A stretch of DNA of 64,000 nt from Fulvia fulva. Lineage: Eukaryota; Ascomycota; Dothideomycetes; Mycosphaerellales; Mycosphaerellaceae. Made by a program: the position numbers and the translations under genes. Numbering within the stretch: the first letter of the stretch is position 1; the number at the start of each line of letters is the position of its first letter. The stretch is taken from assembly GCF_020509005.1 (NCBI RefSeq), contig NC_063021.1:1736001-1800000 (forward strand), in the 5' to 3' direction. This document shows, one piece after another, positions 9,900-20,739 of this stretch. Under the pieces are notes generated by a model, which did not search any database, was not told where the DNA came from, and was given only the letters and a program-made list of their open reading frames with translations.

Positions 9900-12080
9900 C
9901 GCGAGCCTTTTTATGTTTTATTATTACGGGTAATACTATATAAGGGTATATAGCTAGTTATTATTTATCTAGTATATATACTAATATCTTAAGCTCCTTA
10001 CTATAGTCCGTCTCTTATATTCTATATCGCTTAATCTTATACTCTTTCTATCTTAGAAAGTTCGGTTACTAACCGCTATCTACTACGCTTAGGTAGCGGT
10101 CGTACTATTTCCCTATTGCTATAGGTCGGTAGTAAGGGAGCTAAGGCTCGGGTTGTTCCGTAGGCGTAGAGGGCGGTAGTCGCCGTCGTAACTATATATC
10201 CGGTATTCGGGGTTCGTTAATACGTACGAGCCTATACGGTAGCGGTAGTACTTACCCTACTTCTTAAGGTCCTCCCGCTACTTACGGTTTAATAAAGGTA
10301 GGTTCTATAAGTGAACCGGTAGGTCCTCCTTCTTCTTCGTATCTACGTATTATAGTAGTCGCTAGACGATTATAGCGGTCGTACTAGTAGCTACGGCGCC
10401 TACGGTATTACTACCGCCCTATACGCCGTTATTATTCGAATTAGGGTTGCTACGTAGGCGCTCCTTCTATAGATATAGTCGGTCGGTCTCGTAGAAGCTC
10501 TTATCTAATACCGTATATTCCTTAATAACATCCTATATATCGTATAAGCGTCTATCTACTTCCCTATTGCCGAAAGTCTTAATAAAGTACTTAAGGTTTA
10601 GGCGGTTACGAAATAGCATTAGCTTTGTCTCGTCGGTCTACTCTATCTAAGTACGTAGCTTCGAGTAGCGAGCGTAGAAGGTAATAAAGGTCTCGCCCTA
10701 CTCCTCCTTATAGATAGCGATATTAACTATAGCCTTAGTTCCTTCGTTACGGGTACCGTACTAGCGCGTTATCTAATCTAGTAGTTCTTTACTAGTCTTG
10801 AACTCGTTAAATAATTATTATCTAGGTACGGGAATCCTCGGCTTAATACTTCTCTAAGGGTCACCCTATATCTATCTATATACAAAACGTAGGCCGTCTA
10901 CCTCGGAGCGGAAAGTAGTTATAGTTAGCTTAAGAAGTACGCTACTATACTAACTATCGAAGTTAGGGTCGTTATCGTTCTTGAAGTACTTCGGGTTAGG
11001 CACGCCCTTACTAACCTCGATACCGCGTATTAGAGTACGGTTAATAGTAAATAGGCGTTCTGAAAGTTCGGTTAGGGGAGTCTATATACGGGTATTACGC
11101 GCTCGAGAGTCGCGACCGTTATTATTATTAGGTCGTAGACGGTTTCTTTTACGTCCTCGGTCGTTATTACTATTACCGTTATTATTATCGTTACTACTAC
11201 CTCCGCCGCCGCCGCCTCTACTAGTAGCTTTACGATACTTACGTATTAGCTACTCGAGTAAAGTCTCGCGCGGAGGTAAATAGGAGGGTCGGCGACTAGA
11301 GCGGCCTCTATTCTATATAGTGTCTTTAGTAGCTTAGAGTCGAGTCTTTAGATCGTTAACCTCCTTCTATAGAGCCTAGTTCTTAGCTTCGGTATCCTAT
11401 ACCTTCTTCTTCTTCTCCTCTTATAACTTTACTAGGTCATAATCCTTCTTACTCTTTAGGTCTACGGCTATCTTCTATATTATAGCCTCCTCGCTTCGTA
11501 GTATCTTATAGGTACGGTTATACTCGGTATATAGCGTAGTATACTAGGTGTTCTAGAGGTTATTAGCTCGCTCTATTATATCGAGTTGTCTGCCTTTAGT
11601 GATCGCTATATATTACTACCTATAGTACAAAGTCGTAGGTAGTCTTTAGGTACTAGGGTACGAGGGTCGTAAGTTTGTCTAGTATAACATTCTAGTATTT
11701 GGATACGAGAATATGCTCTACCTTGTCGAGTAATAGGTATACCTCGTCTAGGTCCTCTTCGAGCTTAAATTCGAACAGTTCTATAAAGTCAATCTTACTA
11801 CCTTCTTCTCGCTCGAAGGCTTTCTAGTAAGCTTTATTAATTTCCTATTATAGCGCGACACCGGTATCTACTATAACCCGCCGGTTATCGTCCTATATCT
11901 AACTCTAAGGAAAAGAGGAGAGGTCGGGGAAAAGAGATATACGCTACTTACCTTTGCTCTTAGGCTTTAGTAGCGGTAGTATACCGCCGTTCGTCTATAA
12001 AGTTATATTATCTAGGTTCGGGAGAGGCGTAACGATGCCTATTTCCTAACTATCTACGAGCGCGCGACTACCTACTAATA
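9900..12080 (-). pseudogene. Gypsy-1 gag with mutated zinc knuckle
   Basis: This is the structural Gag protein. From right to left it has a charged, coiled-coil-like N-terminal part (about 11280-12000), a Gly- and Asn-rich linker (11130-11225, encoded by a GCC/ATT-type run), a capsid region (about 10340-11050) and a zinc knuckle at 10203-10250. All four metal ligands of the knuckle now read Tyr (Y-X2-Y-X4-Y-X6-Y). Gypsy-2 still has Cys at the last position, which shows the ancestral residue. A plus-strand open frame over the linker is only a shadow of the low-complexity DNA. Confidence 0.8.
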
Positions 12081-12245
12081 ATGTCGCCGCGTTACGTTCT
12101 CTAGGTATTTACGCGCTATACGCCTTACCGTATTCTATGTTCTAATACGACTCTACGCGTCCTTCGAGTTCTATAGTTCTGTCTATTCCTATTCTTACGC
12201 GTCCCTTACCTAGATCCGCGATCTAGGTAGGGTAGTAGAACAAAC

Positions 12246-12429
12246 TATAAGGGCGCGCGTACCGTAGGGTCTAAATAAGAGAGTTATTGTTCTACGAAGC
12301 TACGAAAGAGGAGCGCGAGGCGCGGCGAAGTCATAAAGTAAAGCTAAGCCGCGCTAACCCGATACGGAAGGTCCGCGGTTCACCCGGGCTAACGTAGCTA
12401 TAGTAAGGGGTCGCGGGCTACCCGTAATA
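12246..12429 (-). repeat. Gypsy-1 5' LTR (184 bp)
   Basis: Same length and clearly the same sequence family as the two Gypsy-2 LTRs (29292-29475 and 41331-41514). In element sense it starts TATTACGGGTAGCCCGCG, originally TGTCACGGG. No partner 3' LTR remains for this copy. Confidence 0.9.
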
Positions 12430-13560
12430 AGCTATTAGCTTTTTAGTAACGCTTCTACGAACTAGTAGAGATAGTCTATAAGTTGTCTATAGCCTTCTAT
12501 CCTAAGACCGATAGATAGTCTAAGAACACGAATAAGGAGATAGAGAAGTACCTCCGTATCTTTATCGACTACGTATAAGGAGCTTAGGTATAGTAGCTTC
12601 CGCTAGCGGAATTCGTAAAGAATAACTACATTATAGAAGTAATAGGTATGTCGCTATTCTTTGCCGAACGAGGTCGTAATCCTCGTACTAGTAACTTTAA
12701 TAGAGATAGCCTCCCTAAGCTTCTAATACCTACTAAGTAACGCCTATCCGCCGAAAAGGTAGAGCGTTTTACTTAATAGATAAAGGACTTCTATACGTAC
12801 CTATCCGAATGCTTACGTTACGATCAAGCCCTATAAGTAGATAACGTTAATATATACCGTACTATACTACCGCGATATAGTCTAGGCGACCGTATCTATA
12901 TTAATACTAAGAAATAGAAGTCATTACGCCTAGCTAAGAAGCTTAATATTATATAGTTTAGACCGGTAATAATTACTACTACGCTCGGTAAGAATACGTA
13001 TAGTATTGCCCTACTAGAGACGATCCGCGTATATAACTCCTTCTATTTAAATCTTCTCCGACCGGTAGATCTAGAAGATAACGTACGACCGCCGCCGATC
13101 GAGGTTACTAATAAAACTAGTAACACGTTCAAGATCTAGGAGGTTAAACGCGTCCTAGATTCTAAGCCGAAGGGTAGAGGCATTACTATACTAATAGAAT
13201 AGAAGGGCTATTTAGATAGTAAGTCTACCTAGGAGCCCGCGAGTATAGTATATAAGGATATACCGAAGGTAGTCGTAGACTTTAAGTAAAATAACCTAAC
13301 TAAGTCTATACCGATTAACTTTTATCCGCTAGAAGATTAGATTCCGAATAAGACCTTAGTCGATATAAGGCCGGACGCGAACGTAATAGATCTAGTACCT
13401 TAGTTAACCGTAACGGTATAGCCTCTACGTAAAGGTAATAGCCCTATAGCTCTAGCTAAGGATAACTATACGCCTACTACTAACGATAGCTATATTAAAA
13501 GGATTTAGTGCCTACCTCTAGTATATTATTAGAGCTAATAGACGAAACGAACGATATAGA
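12430..13560 (+). pseudogene. Gypsy-5 integrase C-terminus and chromodomain
   Basis: With TAG read as Gln, the start reads FYPKTDRQSKNTNKEIEKYL, the end of the retroviral integrase core (usual form P.TDGQ.ER.N...E.YLR). A C-terminal integrase domain follows (LRYDQALQVDNVNIYRTILPR-like, then LNLLRPVD). At about 13130-13300 there is a clear chromodomain: EVKRVLDSK, a turn, then EQKGYLDSKSTQEPASIV and a DF end. Chromodomains of Gypsy elements guide integration to heterochromatin. In this copy the aromatic residues encoded by TGG are stops. Confidence 0.85.
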
Positions 13561-13629
13561 GGATAATAAAGCTTTTGCGTTTACGCTAAGGGAGATTTAA
13601 GGATATACGCTTCGAGACGAAGGTGTTTT

Positions 13630-13642
13630 AGAGGAGGGGTAG
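13630..13642 (+). other. Gypsy-5 polypurine tract
   Basis: AGAGGAGGGGTAG lies directly before the LTR start TGTCATAG. This is the expected primer site for plus-strand DNA synthesis and shows that the integrase block to the left was joined to this LTR as its 3' LTR. Confidence 0.75.
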
Positions 13643-13847
13643 TGTCATAGCCGTACCGTAAGTAAAGGATTCGAATCTGATCACGTGACCCTTGGTCACG
13701 TAACCCGGATGACTTAGCTCGGCTCGATACCGACGCCCGACACCTCGGCCTTTAAGTATAGACCTTGTTCTTAGACTCTCTTCTCTCTTTAGCTATCGAC
13801 TTCGTTAATACTATACCCTTATACTCTCGTATTATAGTCTCGTAATA
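13643..13847 (+). repeat. Gypsy-5 LTR (about 205 bp)
   Basis: It starts TGTCATAGCCG and ends CTCGTAATA (originally ...ACA). It resembles the Gypsy-3 LTR at 25249-25442 throughout, including the TATAGACC/TATAGGCC block and the CTCTCTTTAGCTATCGACTT block near the end. It contains E-box-like palindromes at 13681-13689 (TCACGTGAC) and a degenerate second one at 13695-13704. Confidence 0.85.
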
Positions 13848-13924
13848 AACCTAACCCTAATAGCTAACTAACGAGTAAATATAGTAGCGTATTAAGTAAC
13901 TAATATAACTAGTTACCGAACCGC

Positions 13925-15985
13925 CTAAGACGATTAACCTCTCCGACTATATCCGGGACGACGAAGTGAAAGAATATATAACTAGATAGGATATTTAGTT
14001 TAATTATAACGATAATATAGTAATAGATAAAGGAGAAGGAGAATAATAGGTAGCTAAGACTTTCCGCTATAATCTAGAGGAGCTAAAGAACCTAGATATA
14101 ACCGAGTTCTAAGCCCTTATAGCTAGTATACCTAAAGTACTATCTACGATCTATTACCTACTTCGACGCGCCTAAGCCGACGACTATAATACAACCGAGT
14201 TGTTAAAGATATTCGGCTAGGCGTATAATAAGCTTTAGGATAAGAGAGTAGTAGTTAGAATAGCCTAGGATAAGCTAAAGTAGGATAAGGCCGAGTTTAG
14301 GTAGAAGAGGTTAGATGTATAGATATTATAGTAGAAGGTAGATAAGTAGGTTAAGTATCTTACGAATAAGGTCGATAAGTATAAGATTAACGAGCCGGAT
14401 ATCGCTAAAGTAAAGGACGATCTAAAGGCAATTATAGCCGATCGTAATAATATCTAGAAGAGTATAGACAATACGACTAAGGAACGCGATACCGCCGTAA
14501 AGGATCACGACTAGCTTATAGTAGTCCGTAATCTACTCTAATAGTAGGTCGACGATTTTAAGAAACTACCGCCTACGCCTAATATAGCTAAGAACCGCAA
14601 ATATATACTTAACGCTATGTCGTTGATTTAAGACAAGAACGTAGAGCTCTCTAAACTTAACGCCTAGATCGTAGAGTACGTTAATCGTATCTAGGACCTC
14701 GAGAACTAATAGAGCGACGTTAATAATAAGCTCTCTAACTATAGGTCTACCGCTAAGGACTATAACTACGAGATAGAGTATATTAAGAAGACTAAGGACG
14801 ACGAAATTATAGACCTAAAGAAGCCACTTGCCGAGAAGTCTAAGTAAGGACGTCGCGGCTATAGATTACGTAAGGATAGTGCCTAAGACGACAACCTATC
14901 TAATAGCTCCGATAGCTCGAGCTCGTCCGACTCCGATTCTAACTCCGAGCCTAGCGACGACGAAGATCGCCGTAAGTACCGTAAGAAGAAGTCTAAGAAG
15001 AGTAAGCGTAAGAGTAAGGACGAGGAGCTCGACGCGGACTAGGATACGATACTTAATATCGACCTAGACCTTAACGTTATGTTTAAGATAGATAAGACGG
15101 AGGTAAAGAAGTTTAGCGGTAATAGGAACAAGGATAATACACCTATCGGGCTAACGTTCGAGGTGTAGTAGAACACCTTAGAAACTAAGCTATAGAATAC
15201 TACGTTCTATACCTCGAAGGCTACGTTAAAGTCCGTATATAACTATACTAAGGGTAGCGCGTTCTAATTTATTAGACCTTAAATCTCGTCCCTTACTAGC
15301 GTAAAGGGCGACCGTATATATAAGATACTTAATAAGCTTATAAAGGACTTACGTAAGCGCTATAGTAAGCGTAACGCGAAGGCTCGCGTACGTAATAATA
15401 TAGCCGCCTTAAAGTAAGTAGATAGACGTAACGACTCCTTTACCGAGTTTAACGTCTTATTTAGAAAGAGTACGAACATTATATAGCTTCACCGCGATTA
15501 AGAGGACTATATCGATATACTTAAGCGTAATCTAAATTACCGGTACCTCTAGAAGTTTATCTCTAAGGACCTATAGACGATTAAAGCTATAGAAGATTAC
15601 TTATATCGAGCTAAGGAGGATTTCCGCCTAGTCGATATACTATACCCGAGAAAGTAGCCTACTAAGAAGGATAATAAGAAGGATAGTAAGAACGACGAGA
15701 AGACCGACCTACCTACCGCCGGTTCTAGCTATAATAACGGAGGTAGTAGCGGTAGCGGAGGACGCTCTCGACGTACCCGTAAGGCGTAGGCGGATCGTAG
15801 CGAAGTTAGTATATAGGCCGCTAATATTGGTCCTCTTAATAACGCTAAGAATACTCGATATATAAACGAAGGCCGCTATAAGAAGTGTCGTAAGACCGGA
15901 CACCGCCTTACTAATCGAGTATATAAGCTCTTCGACTACGAGATACTACCCGGTCTACCTACTCTATAATAGCGGGGAAATAGTC
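13925..15985 (+). pseudogene. Gypsy-5 gag (coiled coil, capsid, zinc knuckle)
   Basis: With TAG/TAA read as Gln/Trp, one frame runs about 680 codons. It begins near RLNLSDYIRDDEVKEYI. It has long Lys/Glu/Leu-rich coiled-coil segments (about 14180-14830), a Ser/Asp-rich acidic patch followed by a Lys/Arg-rich patch (14895-15045), a capsid-like region (15090-15650), a basic linker and a zinc knuckle at 15877-15924 (Y-X2-C-X4-H-X6-Y, originally CCHC). Other frames in this stretch are shadows. It encodes the Gag particle protein; this copy is dead. Confidence 0.83.
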
Positions 15986-16139
15986 AGGCTAGTACTTAAG
16001 CGTAGTAAGTATTAGGCCTCTTAGAAATCTAGAAGAACTAGAGCTACTACCTCTACTAGGTAAAGGGCTAAGGATATCTTCGCGTTCCTTAAGAACAATT
16101 CGAAAGGAATAAGAATAGTAACCTAAGGTAGTAATATAC

Positions 16140-16916
16140 TTAGTAATGCCTAGTATAGCGAATAGTATTAAATCTTAGTCGTTCTTTAATATCGGTACTA
16201 ACTCTAAGTTTATAGACCGAATATATACGTATAATAATAATTTCAAGGTTTATTTATTACTAGAGCCTCTACTCCTTACGCTAGCGGATAGCTCTACCTT
16301 AGGAGTAGAGATTACGGAATAGATAACGATAGAAGTAGACCTAAATAGTTATAAGGAAGTTATAAGTACGTAGCTCGCCGACCTCGAATATAATATAGTC
16401 CTCGGTAGGCCTTAGAGTATAGTATATTAACTAGGTATCTATTAAGAATCTAGGACGCTTACCCTCGACTCGGAGCGCTATAAGGAGCTATACCTATAGG
16501 ACGGCAAGCCGGTATAGGTATACTTAGTTTAGAATAAAGGAAAGAGTACTGAAGTCTACCTTATATATATCTAAGAAAAGGATGAACTACTAGGATCGAA
16601 GTAAAGTACCGATCCTCTATACTTATACGCGATATTAACTACTTAGCTAAGCTTATACTCTATACGGCGTATAATAGGTAATTATAGTATAGTAGTAGAC
16701 GATAAGACTACGTAACGACTAGACGCTCGAGCCGTAGCCTTTATACTAGTAGTAGAAAGATCCGGGCCCTCGTTACGGGCGTATAAAATATACGCGTAAG
16801 TAGATGTTAACCGGTTCTATAAGACGCTTAATAAGGACAATATTATAGACCCGGTAGATTACCTACTACCCGAGTACCGTAAGTACGCCCAAACCTTCTC
16901 GGCTTAGGCGTTATAT
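16140..16916 (+). pseudogene. Gypsy-5 protease and pre-RT region, cut by LINE-B1
   Basis: This is the aspartic protease with FNIGTNSKFID at about 16190 (family form DSGAT), followed by EYNIVLGRP. A linker then leads to LLPEYRKYAQTFSAQALY at 16863-16914, the segment that normally just precedes RT. The frame stops where the LINE-B1 3' end begins. RT itself is not found to the right of that LINE. Confidence 0.8.
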
Positions 16917-18448
16917 AAATAGATAGATATTTTATTAAGCTATTATAGTGCCCTTTGGCCTATATAGCTATACTATCTTGTTTTTGTATATATAGAGGGG
17001 AAACCGTACTAGTAAAAACCCCTCCTCCTTCCCGCCTATCTTTTCTCCCTCGTTATCGTCTTAGATTTCTATTATTAAGGGTACGCTAGTATAATAGACC
17101 TATCCTAATAACTACCCTATCTATTATCTATAACCCCCCTAGCTTCCGCCTCTTATCTATCTACTCCTCCGTCTCGCTAGCGAGGCTAAACTACTAGAGG
17201 TATTTCTACTATAGTATCTACTAAGAGATTTAGCGAATGTTACCTTTGTCCCTAATAATTGACTTATAGTCTCTCCTTCCCGCTAAGTACCTCTAATTTC
17301 CCCTACTACTCGCCTACTATAGGCATCGTAGTAGTATATATTCTAGGTTTTACGATAGGTAGCTATACTAGTAGACTAGGCTTTAGATGTCTAGTACGCG
17401 TCTTCTAAATAGGTAGGCCCTTAGTCTAATATATTTAGACCTGATTGAGATCGCTATGCTTACTTCGGCCCTTATTAGGTCCCGATATAGCTAGTAATTG
17501 TGTCTCTAGAAAGCTCGGAGTACTATCGGGCCTATTGTCTTAGGGGGCTTGCTTTTCTAGTCCTACTCCTATAGGTAGCTCGCTATCTATTTCGCTAGGC
17601 TTTAGGTCTTAGCCTTGCTCCCGCCGGCCTAGCGAGTCCTACGCTCCTCCTCTATTCGTACTAGCTATTCGGTACTTATCTATACGGCCGTAAAGGTAGT
17701 AAGGTCATCCTCTTTTTAGCTTATCCTATATCCGGCCCCTCTCCGGTAGCGGCTTTCTATCTTATCCTTTACCTCCTAGATTGTAGTTTATACTAGGTAA
17801 TCTATCGTCTTTACCGCGTATTAAATTCTTATTCCCCGGATATATTAGCCGATTAGTAGTGTTCCCGTCTCTATTTCTACCGTACTTATTAACGTTATCT
17901 TATATACCCCTAGTATTCTACGTAGTTTACCTACCTATAACCTATTTAGAGGTTACTCTATCCGTTTCGGGATCGGCTTACCTATGCCTCCTATACCCTA
18001 AATCTATACCCCGTATAATATAGCTAGTTTAACGATCGCCTTATATATTACCCTTACCTTATCGAATATTACTCCCTATATAGACGCCGTAAGCCTCTTT
18101 ATCGAGGCTTCGTTAACTTGCGCTCGACTCTAGGCTTTCTTAATCTATATATTCTAGCTTAGCTTCGGGTCGAGCCAGATCCCTAGTACTCGTAGCTCCG
18201 CTAATAGCTTAGTCTCGTAGCCTTAGATTCTTACCGCCGCCTTTATATTATAGTATATTCTCGCTTTACTAAAGTGTATAAGCTAGTACTTTTTAGGGGC
18301 GAACCGGGCACTATACTTCTTTACCTACTCCTCGTATTTCTTATACCTATCTTTAAGGAGGCGATAGTTCTCCTCTATCGAGTCTAACTAGGCTAGAATG
18401 TTTATGTCGTCTATAAATCCCAATACTAAGATTTACGGAGAGGTAAGT
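16917..18448 (-). mobile_element. LINE-B1, 5'-truncated LINE (minus)
   Basis: A second LINE family on the minus strand. The 3' end is at 16917 (tail ATCTATCTAT in sense) and the 5' truncation is at about 18448, within RT just upstream of the FIDDINIL box. It is colinear, inverted, with 53135-54149 of LINE-B3 and nearly identical to LINE-B2 (41515-42745) where they overlap. The flanks are Gypsy-5 on the left and a Gypsy-6 LTR on the right, so no clean target duplication is seen. Confidence 0.85.
17050..18440 (-). pseudogene. LINE-B1 RT C-terminal region
   Basis: The minus strand encodes the RT catalytic box and everything downstream of it: GF-DDINILA at about 18400-18425, then the thumb (LAPKKYQLIHFS) and a long C-terminal domain containing IGKPIPKRIEQPLNRIQ. 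The aligned plus copy in LINE-B3 shows the same residues. TAG stops are frequent. The last 130 bases (16917-17050) are the 3' UTR with the conserved hairpin. Confidence 0.78.
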
Positions 18449-18633
18449 TATTATAAGTAAGTATAAGTACGTAGTCGAGTAAGGTATAAGTCGAATAGAT
18501 ATTCTATCTAAGGGAGGCGCGGAGGGCGCGAGAGTTATATACGGGCGCTAAGCCGCTAGTCGGATTAGTTAGTAGGCGCGGGGTCTAGGTATATACCTAC
18601 GGCTTTAAGTAAATATACGCCGGTACGGTAATA
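18449..18633 (-). repeat. Gypsy-6 3' LTR (left limit approximate)
   Basis: In element sense it starts TATTACCGTACCGGCG (originally TGTTACCG), directly after a purine tract. The other end is unclear because it meets the truncated LINE-B1 end at about 18448. There is no second copy in the window to compare. Confidence 0.55.
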
Positions 18634-18646
18634 CTACTCCCCCCTC
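18634..18646 (-). other. Gypsy-6 polypurine tract
   Basis: In element sense AGAGGGGGGAGTAG (reverse of CTACTCCCCCCTCT) abuts the LTR start. This is the expected plus-strand primer. Confidence 0.65.
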
Positions 18647-18659
18647 TTAGAGTACGCTC

Positions 18660-20492
18660 CGGAGTACTCTCCTCTCCTCTTATATCAATTGTATCTATTA
18701 TATCTCTTATTACCTTCGTAAATACCTTATTATCTATTAGACTATCGTCTAATCCGTCTTTAAGATCGTCTTAACTCGCGCTAATCGGAAGATTAGCGTC
18801 TACTACTCGGTCTACTCGTCGAGTAAGATCGTTATTACGACGCGTATCGCTCTCTTTCTTATAAGCCCGGAGGCCTAGTCCTACCCGTATTAGAGCTATC
18901 GCTACTTATACTAGTTAGCGCGCTATACGTATGCCTATAGCATTCTTATTTAGTATCTAGTCTATAGGTAGTTAAAAACTAGGTAGCTTAGTCGCTCTTA
19001 GGTAGTAATAGTAAAAGTCGGCTACGGAGGCGGCGGTAGTCTCGATAACCTAGTCCGTAGCTTTATAGAATAGCTTATTATATCTAATATACTTCACTAA
19101 GTATTCCTAATATAGCTACTTACCTCCTACCGGTATTAGTCCTCGCGGCTATCTCTTCTTATAGTCTAGAACTTACTTAACTTCCTATTAATCTGGTTCG
19201 GTAGGATCGGCTTTATATTATTCGTCGTCGATAATTCGGATCGGTAGTAGTACGGGTTATGTCTGTCCTATAACCGGCGGATAAACTAGTATAAGAAGGT
19301 ATAAGTAGAAGCAATTATCGATATTTAAAGTAGGTAGGAGCTCTACTTTATAAGTATTGCCCGGTAGTACCTCCGTAATTACGTACGGTCTAGACCACTT
19401 TACGTCTATCTTACGAGAACGTCTCCCTATCGTCTAGTCCTTAGTACTTACCTATACTTCGTTGCCTTCGGCGTACCGTTATATAGGTATACGCGTCTAG
19501 TTTACGTACTTAGCTTAGACTACTTATACTAAGGCTATCTACTATAGTAAGTGTTAGTATATCTTATATATCTTAGCTATAAACTTGTCCGTAGACTCGG
19601 CGTCTAGTCGCTATTTATATAGTATTAGTAGTATAGGTAAGTCTAAGTCGAACTTAGAGAACCTTGGATTACGCCTAGTATTAGTATAGAACGGCGAGAC
19701 GCCTATTATTACGGACACTATATTTTTTGCTATAAACTTAGCTAATAGAGTCTAATCTAGCTAGTCGTCCTAGATATAGTTAATAAAGATACGTAGGTAT
19801 TACTCTATTACTTTGTTCGTGTTCTCCGACTATCTATCTATTTCTAGGTAGTACGACGAAGATAGCTTTCGATTAATACTAAGTAGCGCGTATATCCTAC
19901 GCTAGAATACGGAAACCTATTACGTACTACGATCCGAGACAATAGACTTCGGGAGCCTATATCTACTAAACACGTACTTAAGTAATACTAGTACGTAATA
20001 CTCTACTATTATCGAGGTAATAGGAATGATATGTCACTCCTTAGTTAGGCGGTATATAACGGTTATAATGTTCTCGTACGTCTGTCCGTCGACTACGCTT
20101 ATTCCCTTTAGTAGTTTAACTACGAAGTTAATAGAGATATCCTCCTAAGCGCTAAATAGTACTAGTAGCGGTCTTAATAGCCCTAGGTACTAGATATTAG
20201 TATTCTTATCCGTGCGGTAAGTACGGTAGGTACGTATATACCTCTTAATAAATCGTACGATACCTACCTAGGTATAGTTACGAGCTACTAACTTATAGAT
20301 CTTCTCGTCCCTAAAGTAACTAGCTACTATATAGTCGTAGAAAGCCTATATAATACGAGTACGTACCGGGATTTTACCTTTATCTAGATTGTCTTCTAAC
20401 TCCGGAGGAACGAATAGGCTATAACTACTATATACATTCTTAATATATCCTATGCCTCCGACTAGGACTATATAACGATTATCGATACGGTA
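18660..20492 (-). pseudogene. Gypsy-6 integrase and chromodomain-like end
   Basis: From right to left this holds the HHCC zinc-binding region (YTRTYRTCRTDKNTN, about 20200-20250), the DDE core with IVSDRSTQQ (about 19930) and YYLEIDRQSENTNKVIEQYL (about 19830), and a C-terminal domain. It ends in a chromo-like segment with YLVKYI and ETTAASVADFYYYYPRATK at about 19020-19090. The open frame at 20346-20540 is chimeric: its first 15 or so codons lie in the Copia LTR and the rest is integrase. Function: integration of element cDNA. Confidence 0.82.
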
Positions 20493-20727
20493 TATTAAAT
20501 AGGTACGGGTGGATAGTAGCGGAGTAAAGTAAGAGATCAATCTTTAACTAAATAATAGTACGAGTATATAGTAATATATTAGGAACTAATATGTTGATTG
20601 TGTTAGATGTCTATCTAAGCTAAAGGGGAGAGAAGGTATCTCCCTATAAGCTGAGTCATCGTGGATGCCTCAGGCTGCTAGATCACTTCCTAATTGTTGA
20701 CTCCCTTTAAGATACTATATCTTAACA
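20493..20727 (-). repeat. Copia-A1 LTR (235 bp)
   Basis: Starts TATTAA and ends TTAACA, i.e. the 6-bp inverted termini TGTTAA...TTAACA after one TpG to TpA change. Equal in length to the LTRs at 58287-58521 and 62506-62740. It holds more intact CpA/TpG (GTCATCGTGGATGCCTCAGG) than either of those. The purine-rich tract CTCCTACTTATCT (reverse) follows at 20728. Confidence 0.92.
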
Positions 20728-20739
20728 CTCCTACTTATC

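Larger units (their letters stand above)
8541..12429 (-). mobile_element. Gypsy-1, 3'-truncated Ty3/Gypsy element (minus)
   Basis: An LTR retrotransposon on the minus strand that keeps its 5' LTR (12246-12429), gag, protease and the first part of RT. RNase H, integrase and the 3' LTR are missing: RT is cut at about 8541, where LINE-A1 begins. It is the same family as Gypsy-2, with colinear gag and pol and a 184-bp LTR of equal length. CpA mutation is heavy. Confidence 0.88.
12430..16916 (+). mobile_element. Gypsy-5, integrase-LTR-gag arrangement around a single LTR
   Basis: A plus-strand chromovirus region with an unusual order: integrase and chromodomain (12430-13520), a polypurine tract, one LTR (13643-13847), then gag and protease (13925-16916). 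The single LTR serves as a 3' LTR to the left and a 5' LTR to the right. RT and RNase H are absent, because LINE-B1 starts at 16917 just before RT. This is either a tandem pair that shared one LTR after recombination or a permuted one-LTR circle. The LTR is similar to that of Gypsy-3. Confidence 0.82.
18449..20492 (-). mobile_element. Gypsy-6, 3' half of a Ty3/Gypsy element (minus)
   Basis: A minus-strand Gypsy relic with its 3' LTR (about 18449-18633), a polypurine tract, a chromodomain-like C-terminus and integrase. Its 5' part is missing: at 20493 the Copia-A1 LTR begins inside the integrase zinc-binding region. It is distinct from Gypsy-1/2 but shares the C-terminal motif ETTAASVADFY with Gypsy-4. 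Confidence 0.8.

Noticed and set aside
10981..11283. 100-codon plus-strand frame rich in Leu/Arg/Pro.
   Set aside because: Antisense of the Gly/Asn-rich linker in Gypsy-1 gag; the low-complexity DNA explains its length.
14828..15067. 79-codon frame with Thr/Arg repeats.
   Set aside because: Frame-shifted reading of the Ser/Asp then Lys-rich part of Gypsy-5 gag.
13925..15985. Long frames interrupted almost only by TAG suggested amber recoding as Gln.
   Set aside because: TAG also replaces Trp, and Cys and His positions became Tyr by the same CpA/TpG change. Paired copies show CAG/TGG against TAG. Mutation explains it without a variant code.
16900..18460. Possible target duplication of LINE-B1 (GTTATATAA against GTTATTATAA).
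   Set aside because: Not exact, and the two flanks belong to different Gypsy elements.
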